From JAWWPY01 sp964412845 (GTDB lineage: Bacteria > Actinomycetota > Actinomycetes > Streptosporangiales > Streptosporangiaceae), in the NCBI GenBank assembly GCA_964412845.1, contig CAYPQM010000144.1, positions 1-18,531 of the forward strand: DNA of 18,531 nucleotides, given 5' to 3'. Below the pieces are notes generated by a model. That model was not told the origin of the DNA, made no database searches, and saw only the letters and a list, made by a program, of their open reading frames with translations. This document shows, piece by piece, positions 1 through 6,205 of the stretch. The position numbers and the translations under genes are program-made. The stretch's first letter is position 1. Every line of letters starts with the position of its first letter.

Positions 1-523
1 TGATGACGCCTTCCTTGCCGACCTTGTCCATCGCCTCGGCGATCATCTCGCCGATGGCGGGGTCCGCAGCGGAGATGGATGCCGTCGAAGCGATCTGCTC
101 CTTGGTGTCCACATCCTTGGCGAGCTTGGACAGTTCCTCGCTCACCCGCTCGACCGCTGCCTCGATGCCCCGCTTGAGGGACATCGGGTTAGCGCCCGCG
201 GCCACGTTGCGCAGGCCCTCACGGACCAGCGCCTGCGCCAGCACGGTAGCCGTGGTGGTGCCGTCGCCTGCGACATCGTCGGTCTTCTTAGCAACTTCCT
301 TGACCAGCTCGGCGCCGATCTTCTCCCACGGGTCCTCGAGTTCGATCTCCTTGGCGATGGACACGCCATCGTTGGTGATCGTGGGGGCTCCCCACTTCTT
401 CTCGAGCACCACGTTCCGGCCCTTAGGACCGAGGGTGACTTTCACGGCGTCAGCCAGCTGATTCATGCCGCGCTCGAGGCCGCGCCTGGCTTCCTCGTCG
501 AACGCGATCATCTTGGCTGCCAT
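1..523 (-). CDS. groL: Chaperonin GroEL (GroEL2/Hsp65 type), 3' part outside window
   Basis: This is the N-terminal 174 residues of the 60-kDa chaperonin, which folds proteins in the cytoplasm using ATP. The start is ATG at 523, with GGGAGG about 10 nt upstream. The ATP-binding signatures are intact: TLGPKGRNV at residues 30-38, the TNDGVSI segment at about 50-56 and GDGTTT at 86-91. The sequence closely matches mycobacterial and streptomycete GroEL2 from memory. No groES lies upstream: the next 390 bases hold only regulatory DNA and then a cold-shock gene. This fits the stand-alone groEL2 copy of actinomycetes rather than the groES-groEL1 operon. Two CIRCE operators upstream imply HrcA repression and heat induction. 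The gene runs off the left edge, so its C-terminal tail cannot be judged. Confidence 0.97.
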   Translation of the reverse strand, partial: MAAKMIAFDEEARRGLERGMNQLADAVKVTLGPKGRNVVLEKKWGAPTITNDGVSIAKEIELEDPWEKIGAELVKEVAKKTDDVAGDGTTTATVLAQALVREGLRNVAAGANPMSLKRGIEAAVERVSEELSKLAKDVDTKEQIASTASISAADPAIGEMIAEAMDKVGKEGVI

Positions 524-654
524 AGGCTCCAGATCCTCCCGGAACTTTGTGGCTTCGTGTGGATCGAGTCGACGCCCGCGACGGCTGGCCCCTCCGGCGG
601 ACAGTCCCATCCTGCCGCCGATGACGCCTCAATCGCCCCGATCTTGCCCTGACG

Positions 655-681
655 TTGTCACTCTCATGCCGAGAGTGCCAA
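655..681. promoter_or_regulatory. CIRCE operator (HrcA site), proximal copy
   Basis: The layout is TTGTCACTC, 9 nt, GAGTGCCAA, which matches the CIRCE consensus TTAGCACTC-N9-GAGTGCTAA except for one substitution in each arm. It lies between the promoter and the groEL start, in the 5' untranslated region. HrcA binding here would repress groEL at normal temperature. Confidence 0.9.
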
Positions 682-686
682 CGACC

Positions 687-715
687 TGTTTAGCACTCTC
701 GGCATGAGAGTGCAA
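687..715 (-). promoter_or_regulatory. Probable groEL promoter overlapping CIRCE
   Basis: On the minus strand a -35 box TTGCAC (710-715) is followed after exactly 17 nt by TAAACA (687-692). The distal CIRCE covers almost the whole promoter, so a bound repressor would block RNA polymerase. The predicted start of transcription is near 680, at the edge of the second CIRCE. The -10 match is only moderate. Position and spacing carry the call. Confidence 0.65.
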
Positions 716-716
716 A
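690..716. promoter_or_regulatory. CIRCE operator (HrcA site), distal copy
   Basis: The layout is TTAGCACTC, 9 nt, GAGTGCAAA. The left arm is a perfect match to consensus and the right arm differs at one base. It overlaps the probable groEL promoter. Its core is the exact reverse complement of the proximal copy's core, and the two centres are 35 bp apart. Confidence 0.95.
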
Positions 717-855
717 CTGGGCCGGACGGCTATTGGTAGCCCCAGGTCATTGCCTGGTTACGCAGAGCGCGAGCGCGCCGAATTACCGATGCCTCATCAG
801 CGAGACACCGGCAGGACCCCCGAGGTTATTGAGCAGAGTTACAACGGCACCGGAT
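717..855. other. Intergenic DNA without a recognisable gene
   Basis: This stretch lies between the groEL regulatory region and the cold-shock gene terminator. No reading frame here has a ribosome binding site or actinomycete-like codon use, and I see no RNA gene. It probably holds only upstream promoter DNA for groEL. Confidence 0.5.
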
Positions 856-896
856 CCGATGGCCCGGCACCCCCGTGGCGGGCGCCGGGCCATCGG
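856..896 (-). terminator. Stem-loop terminator after the cold-shock gene
   Basis: A perfect 13-bp inverted repeat (856-868 with 884-896, core GGCCCGGC/GCCGGGCC) encloses a 15-nt loop, starting 20 nt after the cold-shock stop codon. There is no U tract, as is common in actinomycetes. The symmetry would also allow it to act on the other strand. Confidence 0.75.
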
Positions 897-916
897 CCGG
901 TCATGCCATCAGAGAT

Positions 917-1117
917 TTAGACGGTGCGGACCGCGACTGCCTGCGGTCCGCGGTCACTCTGCTCGACGTCGAATTCCACCCGCTGCCCCTCTTCGAGGCT
1001 GCGGTAGCCGTCCGCCTGGATAGCGGAGAAGTGCACAAACACGTCCCTGCCACCGTCGACCGCGATGAAGCCGTAGCCCTTGTCCGCGTTGAACCACTTG
1101 ACGGTGCCTTGAGCCAT
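917..1117 (-). CDS. Cold-shock protein, CspA family
   Basis: This is a 66-residue single cold-shock domain (OB fold) that binds single-stranded RNA and DNA and melts RNA structure. The RNP1 motif KGYGFI (residues 13-18) and RNP2 motif VFVHF (26-30) are present, together with the KWFN opening typical of the family. The start is ATG at 1117, preceded by AGGGAG at about 10 nt. The frame stays open upstream to 1207, but a family member should begin at MAQGTVKWF, so the extension is rejected. The length is normal for actinomycete Csp. A long leader (1118 to about 1300) with a small upstream reading frame suggests post-transcriptional control. The gene ends in its own terminator and appears monocistronic. 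Confidence 0.96.
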   Translation of the reverse strand: MAQGTVKWFNADKGYGFIAVDGGRDVFVHFSAIQADGYRSLEEGQRVEFDVEQSDRGPQAVAVRTV

Positions 1118-1131
1118 TACCCAACAACTCC

Positions 1132-1248
1132 CTAACTGCGCCGAGCCTCGGGTCCCACCCTGGCCACCGCGGAACCCGTCGATCGCGGAGCGGTTAGGCG
1201 TGGGCAAGCCAGGCTTGCCGTTCGTACTGACCGACAGCGACCGGTCAC
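1132..1248 (-). CDS. Possible 38-aa leader peptide upstream of the cold-shock gene
   Basis: A GTG at 1248 is preceded by AGGAGG with a 7-nt gap, the best-placed Shine-Dalgarno sequence in this part of the window. The frame runs 38 codons (start MTGRCRSVRT, end VGPEARRS) and stops at TAG (1132-1134), 14 nt before the cold-shock ATG. The stop adjoins that gene's ribosome binding site, which suggests translational coupling or leader control. About 61 percent of third positions are G/C (23 of 38 by my count), lower than expected for a real gene in such high-GC DNA. It is therefore a regulatory leader or a chance frame, not an ordinary protein. No homologue is known to me. Confidence 0.35.
   Translation of the reverse strand: MTGRCRSVRTASLACPRLTAPRSTGSAVARVGPEARRS
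1203..1219 (-). promoter_or_regulatory. Small hairpin in the cold-shock leader
   Basis: On the minus strand GGCAAGC and GCTTGCC form a perfect 7-bp stem with a CTG loop inside the leader reading frame. It could pause ribosomes or polymerase or be a temperature-sensitive fold. Function is not shown by the sequence. Confidence 0.4.
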
Positions 1249-1385
1249 GACCTTACCTCCTGGCTTGAGCGTTCGGGACCCGTAACTTAGCGAATCCGGC
1301 TACTCTACTTTCTCTACCGGGTAACTTCGTTGGACAGTCGGGCTGATCCACGGACGAAAGGTCCCAGATCAACCGCAGGAAGTGG

Positions 1386-1661
1386 TCAGCCGCCGGCGAC
1401 GGCCGGGATCACCGAGACGTGCGCGCCCGCTGGGACAGGTGTGTCCAGTCCCTCGGCGAACCGCACGTCCTCCTCCCCCACGTAGACGTTGACGAAGCGG
1501 CGTAGCTTGCCGGTGTCGTCCACGATCCGGCCGGCGATTCCCGGGTACGAGGCATCCAGGCCGGCGATGACCTCGCGCAGCGTTCCCTCCGCCGCGGTGA
1601 CCTCGGCGGCCCCGCCCGTGAAGGTGCGCAGGATGGTGGGGATACGGACGGACACGGTCAT
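1386..1661 (-). CDS. CysO/MoaD-like sulfur carrier protein
   Basis: This is a 91-residue ubiquitin-fold protein ending in the exposed Gly-Gly that such carriers need for adenylation and thiocarboxylation. It closely resembles Mycobacterium tuberculosis CysO as I remember it, sharing the IPTILR start, RFVN.YV, EDVRF and the PAVAGG end. CysO-thiocarboxylate delivers sulfide to the PLP enzyme CysM. Here the upstream partner is a threonine-synthase-family PLP enzyme, 90 nt away on the same strand and controlled by a SAM-I riboswitch. By inference this carrier feeds sulfur to that enzyme, probably for homocysteine. The start is ATG at 1661, with a GGAGAGG/AGGCAGG region upstream. A role as molybdopterin-synthase small subunit (MoaD proper) is less likely, because no moa genes are near. 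Confidence 0.9.
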   Translation of the reverse strand: MTVSVRIPTILRTFTGGAAEVTAAEGTLREVIAGLDASYPGIAGRIVDDTGKLRRFVNVYVGEEDVRFAEGLDTPVPAGAHVSVIPAVAGG

Positions 1662-1751
1662 GCCAGGCCTGCCTCTCCGGGGGAACGACCTTCTGATCGA
1701 CGTGCAACTCTCAACATCCGGCTCAAGCGGCTCAGGCGGTTCACGCGACCC

Positions 1752-3029
1752 TCACGATGCCGCGTTGCCCGGCAGGGATGCCTCGAACGCCTCGAACGCC
1801 GCCAGTGACGGGCGGATCACGGACAGGCTGCCCGGCGGGCCCGCCACGGCGTCCAGCGTCTTCAGGCCGTCACCTGAGTTGATGATGACCGTCTCCGCCG
1901 CCGGGTCGATCTGGCCGGTCGCGAGCAGGCTGCGCAGCACACCGAGGGTGACACCCACCGCGGTCTCGCCGAAGATGCCCTCCGTGGTGGCCAGCAGCCG
2001 CATCGCGGAGATCACCGCGTCATCGTCCACGTCGGCCACCACCCCGCCGGTGCGGCGGACCACGTCGAGCACGTAGGGACCGTCGGCGGGATTCCCGATC
2101 GCCAGCGACTTGGCAATGGTGGCGGGCTTGACCGGCTGGACCACGTCGTGCCCCTGCCGGAAGGCGGCCGCCACCGGGGAGCACCCGGTGGCCTGCGCAC
2201 CAAAGACCCGGAACGGGGTGTCCTCGACCAGCCCAAGGGCGATGAACTCACGGAATGCCTTGTCGATCTTGACGAGCTGGGCGCCGGAGGCGACCGGGAC
2301 GACGATCTGGGACGGCAGCCGCCAGCCGAGCTGCTCGGCGATCTCGTAGCCGATGGTCTTGGAGCCCTCGGCGTAGTAAGGCCGCACGTTGACGTTGACG
2401 AAAGCCCAGTCCTCGCGGTCGTCGGCCAGCTCGGACGCAAGCCGGTTCACGTCGTCGTAGCTGCCGTCGACCGCGACCAGGGTGCCGCCGTACACCTCGG
2501 AGGCGATGATCTTCTGCGGTTCCAGGTTGGCCGGGATGAAGACCACCGAGCGGATGCCGGCCCGGGCCGCCGCCGCGGCCACCGCGTTGGCCAGGTTGCC
2601 GGTGGACGGGCAGGCCAGCACCTTGAAGCCCATCTCCACCGCGGCCGCCAGGGCGACCGCGACGACGCGGTCCTTGAACGAGTGGGTCGGGTTGCCCCGC
2701 TCGTCCTTCACCCACAGGGTCCGCATGCCGAGCTCGCGGGCCAGGTGATCGGCCCGGACCAGCCGGGTCCACCCCGGCTCGGTGTTCGGCGTGGCCGCCA
2801 CATCAGGGGGAACCGGCAGCAGGCTGGCGTACCGCCAGATGCTGGCCGGGCCCGCCTCGATGTCGGCTCTGGTCAGCCGCGGGAGGTCATATGTCACCTC
2901 CAGCGGCCCGAAACACTCGGTGCAGGCGTGATGTGCGCCGAGTTCAGTGGTGTGCCCGCATTCACGGCAGGCGAGACCGCTGGCGTAGCCGAAGCGGGAA
3001 GGGGTGGTGGTGGTCGAGGTTGTGCTCAC
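1752..3029 (-). CDS. thrC: Threonine-synthase-family PLP enzyme, possibly a homocysteine synthase
   Basis: This is a 425-residue fold-type II PLP enzyme. An N-terminal zinc-ribbon-like CxxC...CxxC lies at C21, C24, C36 and C39. The Schiff-base lysine is K119 in HSFKDR, and the PLP-phosphate loop STGN is at 142-145. Threonine synthase converts O-phosphohomoserine to threonine. The context argues for another outcome: a SAM-I riboswitch lies directly upstream and a CysO-like sulfur carrier directly downstream. This suggests sulfur addition to O-phosphohomoserine, giving homocysteine, in analogy to CysO/CysM with O-phosphoserine. I recall a report of such a carrier-dependent enzyme in Streptomyces, which should be checked. 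The start is GTG at 3029, preceded by GGGAG-AAAGG. The open frame reaches back to 3353, but that part is the riboswitch. The sequence alone does not exclude ordinary threonine synthase activity. Confidence 0.93.
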   Translation of the reverse strand: MSTTSTTTTPSRFGYASGLACRECGHTTELGAHHACTECFGPLEVTYDLPRLTRADIEAGPASIWRYASLLPVPPDVAATPNTEPGWTRLVRADHLARELGMRTLWVKDERGNPTHSFKDRVVAVALAAAVEMGFKVLACPSTGNLANAVAAAAARAGIRSVVFIPANLEPQKIIASEVYGGTLVAVDGSYDDVNRLASELADDREDWAFVNVNVRPYYAEGSKTIGYEIAEQLGWRLPSQIVVPVASGAQLVKIDKAFREFIALGLVEDTPFRVFGAQATGCSPVAAAFRQGHDVVQPVKPATIAKSLAIGNPADGPYVLDVVRRTGGVVADVDDDAVISAMRLLATTEGIFGETAVGVTLGVLRSLLATGQIDPAAETVIINSGDGLKTLDAVAGPPGSLSVIRPSLAAFEAFEASLPGNAAS

Positions 3030-3047
3030 GAGGCGAGGCCTTTCTCC

Positions 3048-3182
3048 CTCATCTGTCCCAACGGCTGGAACCAGCCGCGGGCCGGACTTGGCACCTGTCA
3101 CGGGAGACCTCGCGCGGACGCATGTCACCGTGATGGTTGCCGGGGCTTCGCAGGGCCGATCCCTCCACCCCTCTGGATGAGC
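3048..3182 (-). promoter_or_regulatory. SAM-I riboswitch (S-box leader)
   Basis: All hallmarks of the SAM-I aptamer occur in order on the minus strand. P1 is CTCATC (3177-3182) with GATGAG (3048-3053). The AGAG and GGTGGAGGGA segment follows, then GGCCC...GAAGCCC and GGCAACC. P3 is TCACGG/CCGTGA. Next come GGTGCCAAGTCC, P4 GGCTGG/CCAGCC and a closing GGGACAG. The thrC-like start codon is only 18 nt beyond P1, and its Shine-Dalgarno run GGGAG directly adjoins the 3' strand of P1. There is no room for a U-tract terminator, so control is probably at translation. High SAM should shut off the enzyme and the sulfur carrier. Confidence 0.95.
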
Positions 3183-3257
3183 GTTATTCAGTTGTGTCAT
3201 CCACTCTAACTGATCCGGATCTGCACCCTTCCCCGTGCTGCAGCTAGCCTCGACGAT

Positions 3258-4799
3258 ATGAGCGCGCAGCCGGCTGCCGGCCGGATCCTCATTGCCTCGA
3301 ACCGGGGGCCGGTATCGTTCTCGCTCGGCGATGACGGGAACCTGACCCGGCACCGAGGGGCCGGTGGCCTGGTCTCAGGACTATCCATCGTCGCAGGTCA
3401 GGCCGATGTGCTCTGGGTCTGCGCCGCCCTCAGCGATGCCGACCGGGCAGCTGCGCGGGCCGCCGAGGACGGCCTGATCGACAGCGAAGGCGACTGGGAC
3501 AGATCGGCCGTCCGGATGCTGGACATCCCGGCCACCACGTTTCACCGCGCATACAACAGCGTGGCGAATTCCACCCTCTGGTTCATCCACCACATGCTCT
3601 ACGACACGCCGAACCGGCCGAACTTCGGCCTGGGGTTCCGCCGGGAATGGGAGTCGTTCCGCGGCTACAACGCCACCTTCGCGGCAGCGCTGGCCGACGG
3701 CGCGGGCCGCCCGGGCGATGGCGTGCGGGCGATGGTGCAGGACTACCACCTCACGCTGGTCCCGCGGATGCTCGCCGATCTGCGTCCCGACATCAGGATC
3801 GCGCACTTCTCGCACACCCCGTGGGCTCCCCCTGACTACTTCAAGCTGCTGCCCGACAGCGTGGGGCGCGAGGTGCTCGAAGGGATCCTGGGCGCCAACC
3901 ATGCCGGGTTCCTCTGCCAGCGCTGGGCCGACGCGTTCCTCGACTGCTGCCGGGAGTTCCTCGGCGCGGACGTCGACCCGGAGGCCGGCACGGTCACCCA
4001 CCGCGGCCGGGTCACCAGCGTCGGCGTGCACGCGCTCGGCGTGGACGCCGACGGCCTGCGCCAGCGCGGAGCCGCGGCCGATGTGCAGGCCCACGTCGCG
4101 GCCCTGTCCGCGGTCTGCGGGGACCGCAAGCTGATCGTCCGGGTGGACCGCACCGAGCTGTCCAAGAACATCGTGCGCGGCCTGCTTGCCTACCGTGAGC
4201 TGCTGGTCACCCACCCTGAGTGGCAGGGCCGGGTGACGCACATCGCGCTCGCCTACCCGTCCCGGCACGACCTGCCCGAATACCGCGAGTACACGGCCAG
4301 CGTGCAGCGGCTGGCCAACGAGATCGAGGACGAGTTCGGCACCGACGACTGGGATCCGCTGCTGCTGGCCGTCAACGACGACTACCCGCGCTCGCTCGCC
4401 GCGTACCGGCTGGCCGATGTGCTGCTGGTCAACCCGATCCGGGACGGCATGAACCTCGTCGCCAAGGAAGGCCCCATTCTTTCCGAACGCGACTGTGCGC
4501 TGGTCCTGTCCACCGAGGCGGGGGCCGCGGCCGAACTCGGCGCGCACGCGCTGCTGGTCAACCCATTCGACGTGACGGCCACCGCGCAAGCCCTGCACGA
4601 AGCCCTGACCATGCCAGATACCGCACGGATAGCCCGCAGCACTGCCCTCGCCACGGCCGGCGGCGCTTTGCCGCCCACCGCATGGTTCCAGGCCCAGCTC
4701 GACGGCCTGGACATTACGCCGCCGCCGGCCCGCTACTCGGTGCCGCTCCGCCGCGGACCCCGCCGCCTGGCCGCTATCCGCTGGCGGGCTGGCCGGTAA
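3258..4799 (+). CDS. otsA: Trehalose-6-phosphate synthase OtsA (GT20)
   Basis: This 513-residue cytoplasmic GT-B glycosyltransferase joins a nucleotide-activated glucose to glucose 6-phosphate. Family motifs are present: SNRGP at 14-18, RGAGGL at 33-38, DYHL at 162-165, FSHTPW at 184-189, RVDRTELSKN at 295-304 and GMNLVAKE at 397-404. VLS..AGAA.EL follows, as in OtsA. The donor-site Arg and Lys lie in RVDRTELSK instead of the E. coli R.DY.K arrangement; I recall this as the actinomycete form, and a Streptomyces OtsA has been reported to use GDP-glucose. ATG at 3258 is kept because SNRGP should sit near the N-terminus. No clear Shine-Dalgarno precedes it, so a leaderless mRNA is possible. Glucosylglycerol-phosphate synthase or a VldE-like enzyme is an alternative, but otsB next door favours OtsA. 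Confidence 0.92.
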   Translation: MSAQPAAGRILIASNRGPVSFSLGDDGNLTRHRGAGGLVSGLSIVAGQADVLWVCAALSDADRAAARAAEDGLIDSEGDWDRSAVRMLDIPATTFHRAYNSVANSTLWFIHHMLYDTPNRPNFGLGFRREWESFRGYNATFAAALADGAGRPGDGVRAMVQDYHLTLVPRMLADLRPDIRIAHFSHTPWAPPDYFKLLPDSVGREVLEGILGANHAGFLCQRWADAFLDCCREFLGADVDPEAGTVTHRGRVTSVGVHALGVDADGLRQRGAAADVQAHVAALSAVCGDRKLIVRVDRTELSKNIVRGLLAYRELLVTHPEWQGRVTHIALAYPSRHDLPEYREYTASVQRLANEIEDEFGTDDWDPLLLAVNDDYPRSLAAYRLADVLLVNPIRDGMNLVAKEGPILSERDCALVLSTEAGAAAELGAHALLVNPFDVTATAQALHEALTMPDTARIARSTALATAGGALPPTAWFQAQLDGLDITPPPARYSVPLRRGPRRLAAIRWRAGR

Positions 4800-5622
4800 C
4801 GGCGCCGGCCAGCTGCTCAAGCAGGGCGATGATGCCGTCCGGGCCGTCCACCACGAGATCCGCCGCGTCCACCAGTTCCCCGGCCGTTTCCGCCGAGCCA
4901 CTGCACACCGTCAGGCCGGGGAGACCGGAAGCGCGCAGCGCGCGGACGGCGCCGAAGGCGGCCGCGTCCCCGAGGTCGTCACCGGCGAACGTGACTGACA
5001 TTGGGTGGCGTTCGGTAACAAGGGTTTTCAGGGCGGCGCCCTTGTCGGTGCCCGGCGGCCGCAGCTCGATCACCAGCCGGCCTGGTTCCACGGTGAGGCC
5101 GGTGCGCGCGGCCAGCGCGGTGAGCGGGCCCCGCAGCGCCTCCAGCGCGGCCTGCGGGTCCGCGGCGCGGCGGGTGTGCACGGCGACCGCGATCCCCTTC
5201 TCCTCGGTCCAGGTGCCCTGAGGGGCGCCCGCGGCGGCCAGCACGCGGGGCAGCTGGGCGCGGGCCGCCGCGACCCCGGGGGGGGCCGGGGGGGAGGACA
5301 GGGTGCCGTCGTGCCACCGCTCCCAGCCGTAATGGCCGAGCACGATCAGACCGGGGACATCAGCGAAGCCGCCGAGTTCGACCGCGACCGCCGCCGGCCT
5401 GCCGGTGATGACCGCCAGGGTGCCGATGACCGCCGACAGCCTGCGCAGCACCGCGGCCGCGGCCGGGTGCGCCCGCGCCGCGGCGGGATCGGCGACGATC
5501 GGGGACAGCGTGCCGTCGAAATCCAGCGCGATCAGTGCGCTGGCAGGCTCATGGAGCAGCGCGGCCAGGCCGGCCCGGCCCTCCGGGGTGCGCGGCCGCG
5601 GCAGCATGCCGGTGCTGGTCAT
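4774..5622 (-). CDS. otsB: Trehalose-6-phosphate phosphatase OtsB
   Basis: This is a 282-residue HAD-superfamily phosphatase that removes phosphate from trehalose 6-phosphate, the second step after OtsA. HAD motif I is DFDGT at 34-38 (nucleophile D34, acid D36). TGR is at 73-75 in the motif II region, the lysine of GTDKGAAL is K194, and the metal-binding GDDLGD is at 214-219. The length is normal. It converges with otsA, and the last 26 bp of the two genes overlap. The start at ATG 5622 has no good Shine-Dalgarno; ATG at 5607 is an alternative. Upstream lies the assembly gap and then the DUF3263 gene on the same strand. If the gap is an artefact, only about 37 nt would separate them and they would form an operon. 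Confidence 0.95.
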   Translation of the reverse strand: MTSTGMLPRPRTPEGRAGLAALLHEPASALIALDFDGTLSPIVADPAAARAHPAAAAVLRRLSAVIGTLAVITGRPAAVAVELGGFADVPGLIVLGHYGWERWHDGTLSSPPAPPGVAAARAQLPRVLAAAGAPQGTWTEEKGIAVAVHTRRAADPQAALEALRGPLTALAARTGLTVEPGRLVIELRPPGTDKGAALKTLVTERHPMSVTFAGDDLGDAAAFGAVRALRASGLPGLTVCSGSAETAGELVDAADLVVDGPDGIIALLEQLAGAVTGQPASG

Positions 5623-5630
5623 CGAGGGCC

Positions 5631-5685
5631 GGTCGTCCCGGCTGGTCGTCCCGGGCCGGTCACCGGGCTGCGCCGTCGCCCCGGT
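5631..5685 (+). repeat. 55-bp direct repeat, copy left of the gap
   Basis: This 55-bp segment is identical base for base to 5786-5840 and ends exactly at the first N. Within it GGTCGTCCCGG occurs twice in close succession. The left copy also contains the TGA (5660-5662, minus strand) that ends the DUF3263 gene in the right copy. Confidence 0.95.
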
Positions 5686-5785
5686 NNNNNNNNNNNNNNN
5701 NNNNNNNNNNNNNNNNNNNNNNNNNNNNNNNNNNNNNNNNNNNNNNNNNNNNNNNNNNNNNNNNNNNNNNNNNNNNNNNNNNNNN
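5686..5785. other. Scaffold gap of exactly 100 N
   Basis: One hundred consecutive Ns, a usual arbitrary-length placeholder, are flanked by two identical 55-bp contig ends. The true missing length is unknown and may be zero or negative. Confidence 0.99.
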
Positions 5786-5840
5786 GGTCGTCCCGGCTGG
5801 TCGTCCCGGGCCGGTCACCGGGCTGCGCCGTCGCCCCGGT
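5786..5840 (+). repeat. 55-bp direct repeat, copy right of the gap
   Basis: This copy begins at the first base after the Ns and is identical to 5631-5685. It overlaps the 3' end of the DUF3263 gene. Confidence 0.95.
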
Positions 5841-6078
5841 CGGGGCGCGCCGACCGCAGCCGGTGCCGCTTGGCCCGCTGCCTGCGCAGCCGGGTGACCA
5901 GCGCGGGATCAAACACGAGCGCCTCCTGGCGGTCAATGAGCTCGTTCAGCAGTTGGTAGTACCGCGTCGCGGTCATCCCGAACGTGTCCAGGATCGACTG
6001 TTCCTTGGCGCCGGGCGAGCGCCACCAGCCCCGCTCGAAGGCGAGGATGCGCATTTCCTGCTCGGACATCGTCGCCAT
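5815..6078 (-). CDS. DUF3263 family protein
   Basis: This 87-residue cytoplasmic protein matches the small actinobacterial DUF3263 family as I remember it: EMRILAFERGWW near the N-terminus, GAKEQ, then ATRYYQLLNELID, DPALVTRLRR and a basic C-terminus. The helical, basic character would suit DNA binding, but the function is unknown. The start is ATG at 6078 with GGAGGGAGGG just upstream; a second ATG four codons in (6069) is less well placed. The stop lies inside the 55-bp sequence repeated across the gap. It is likely co-transcribed with otsB and diverges from the SAM hydrolase gene. Confidence 0.88.
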   Translation of the reverse strand: MATMSEQEMRILAFERGWWRSPGAKEQSILDTFGMTATRYYQLLNELIDRQEALVFDPALVTRLRRQRAKRHRLRSARPDRGDGAAR

Positions 6079-6205
6079 CGGCCCTCCCTCCGCCCCGAAC
6101 GAGCCCCGCTGAGACCACCGCCTGGGCCCCGCAACGCGGTGCGGTGAAAACCCATCGTAGGCACGGTCTATACGGAACGCCTCCGACGTCGTACGCTCGC
6201 CCTTC

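Noticed and set aside
1118..1207. 30-residue N-terminal extension of the cold-shock protein
   Set aside because: Family members begin at MAQGTVKWF-like sequence, and ATG 1117 has its own Shine-Dalgarno.
3030..3353. N-terminal extension of the threonine-synthase-like frame
   Set aside because: This DNA is the SAM-I riboswitch and its upstream region, and GTG 3029 has a good ribosome binding site.
3381..4901. 506-codon open frame opposite otsA
   Set aside because: Antisense shadow of otsA with no recognisable motif; otsA carries every GT20 motif.
6140..6205. Paired promoters in the DUF3263/SAM hydrolase intergenic region
   Set aside because: TACGAT (minus) and TACGCT (plus) resemble -10 boxes, but neither has a matching -35, so no promoter feature is called.
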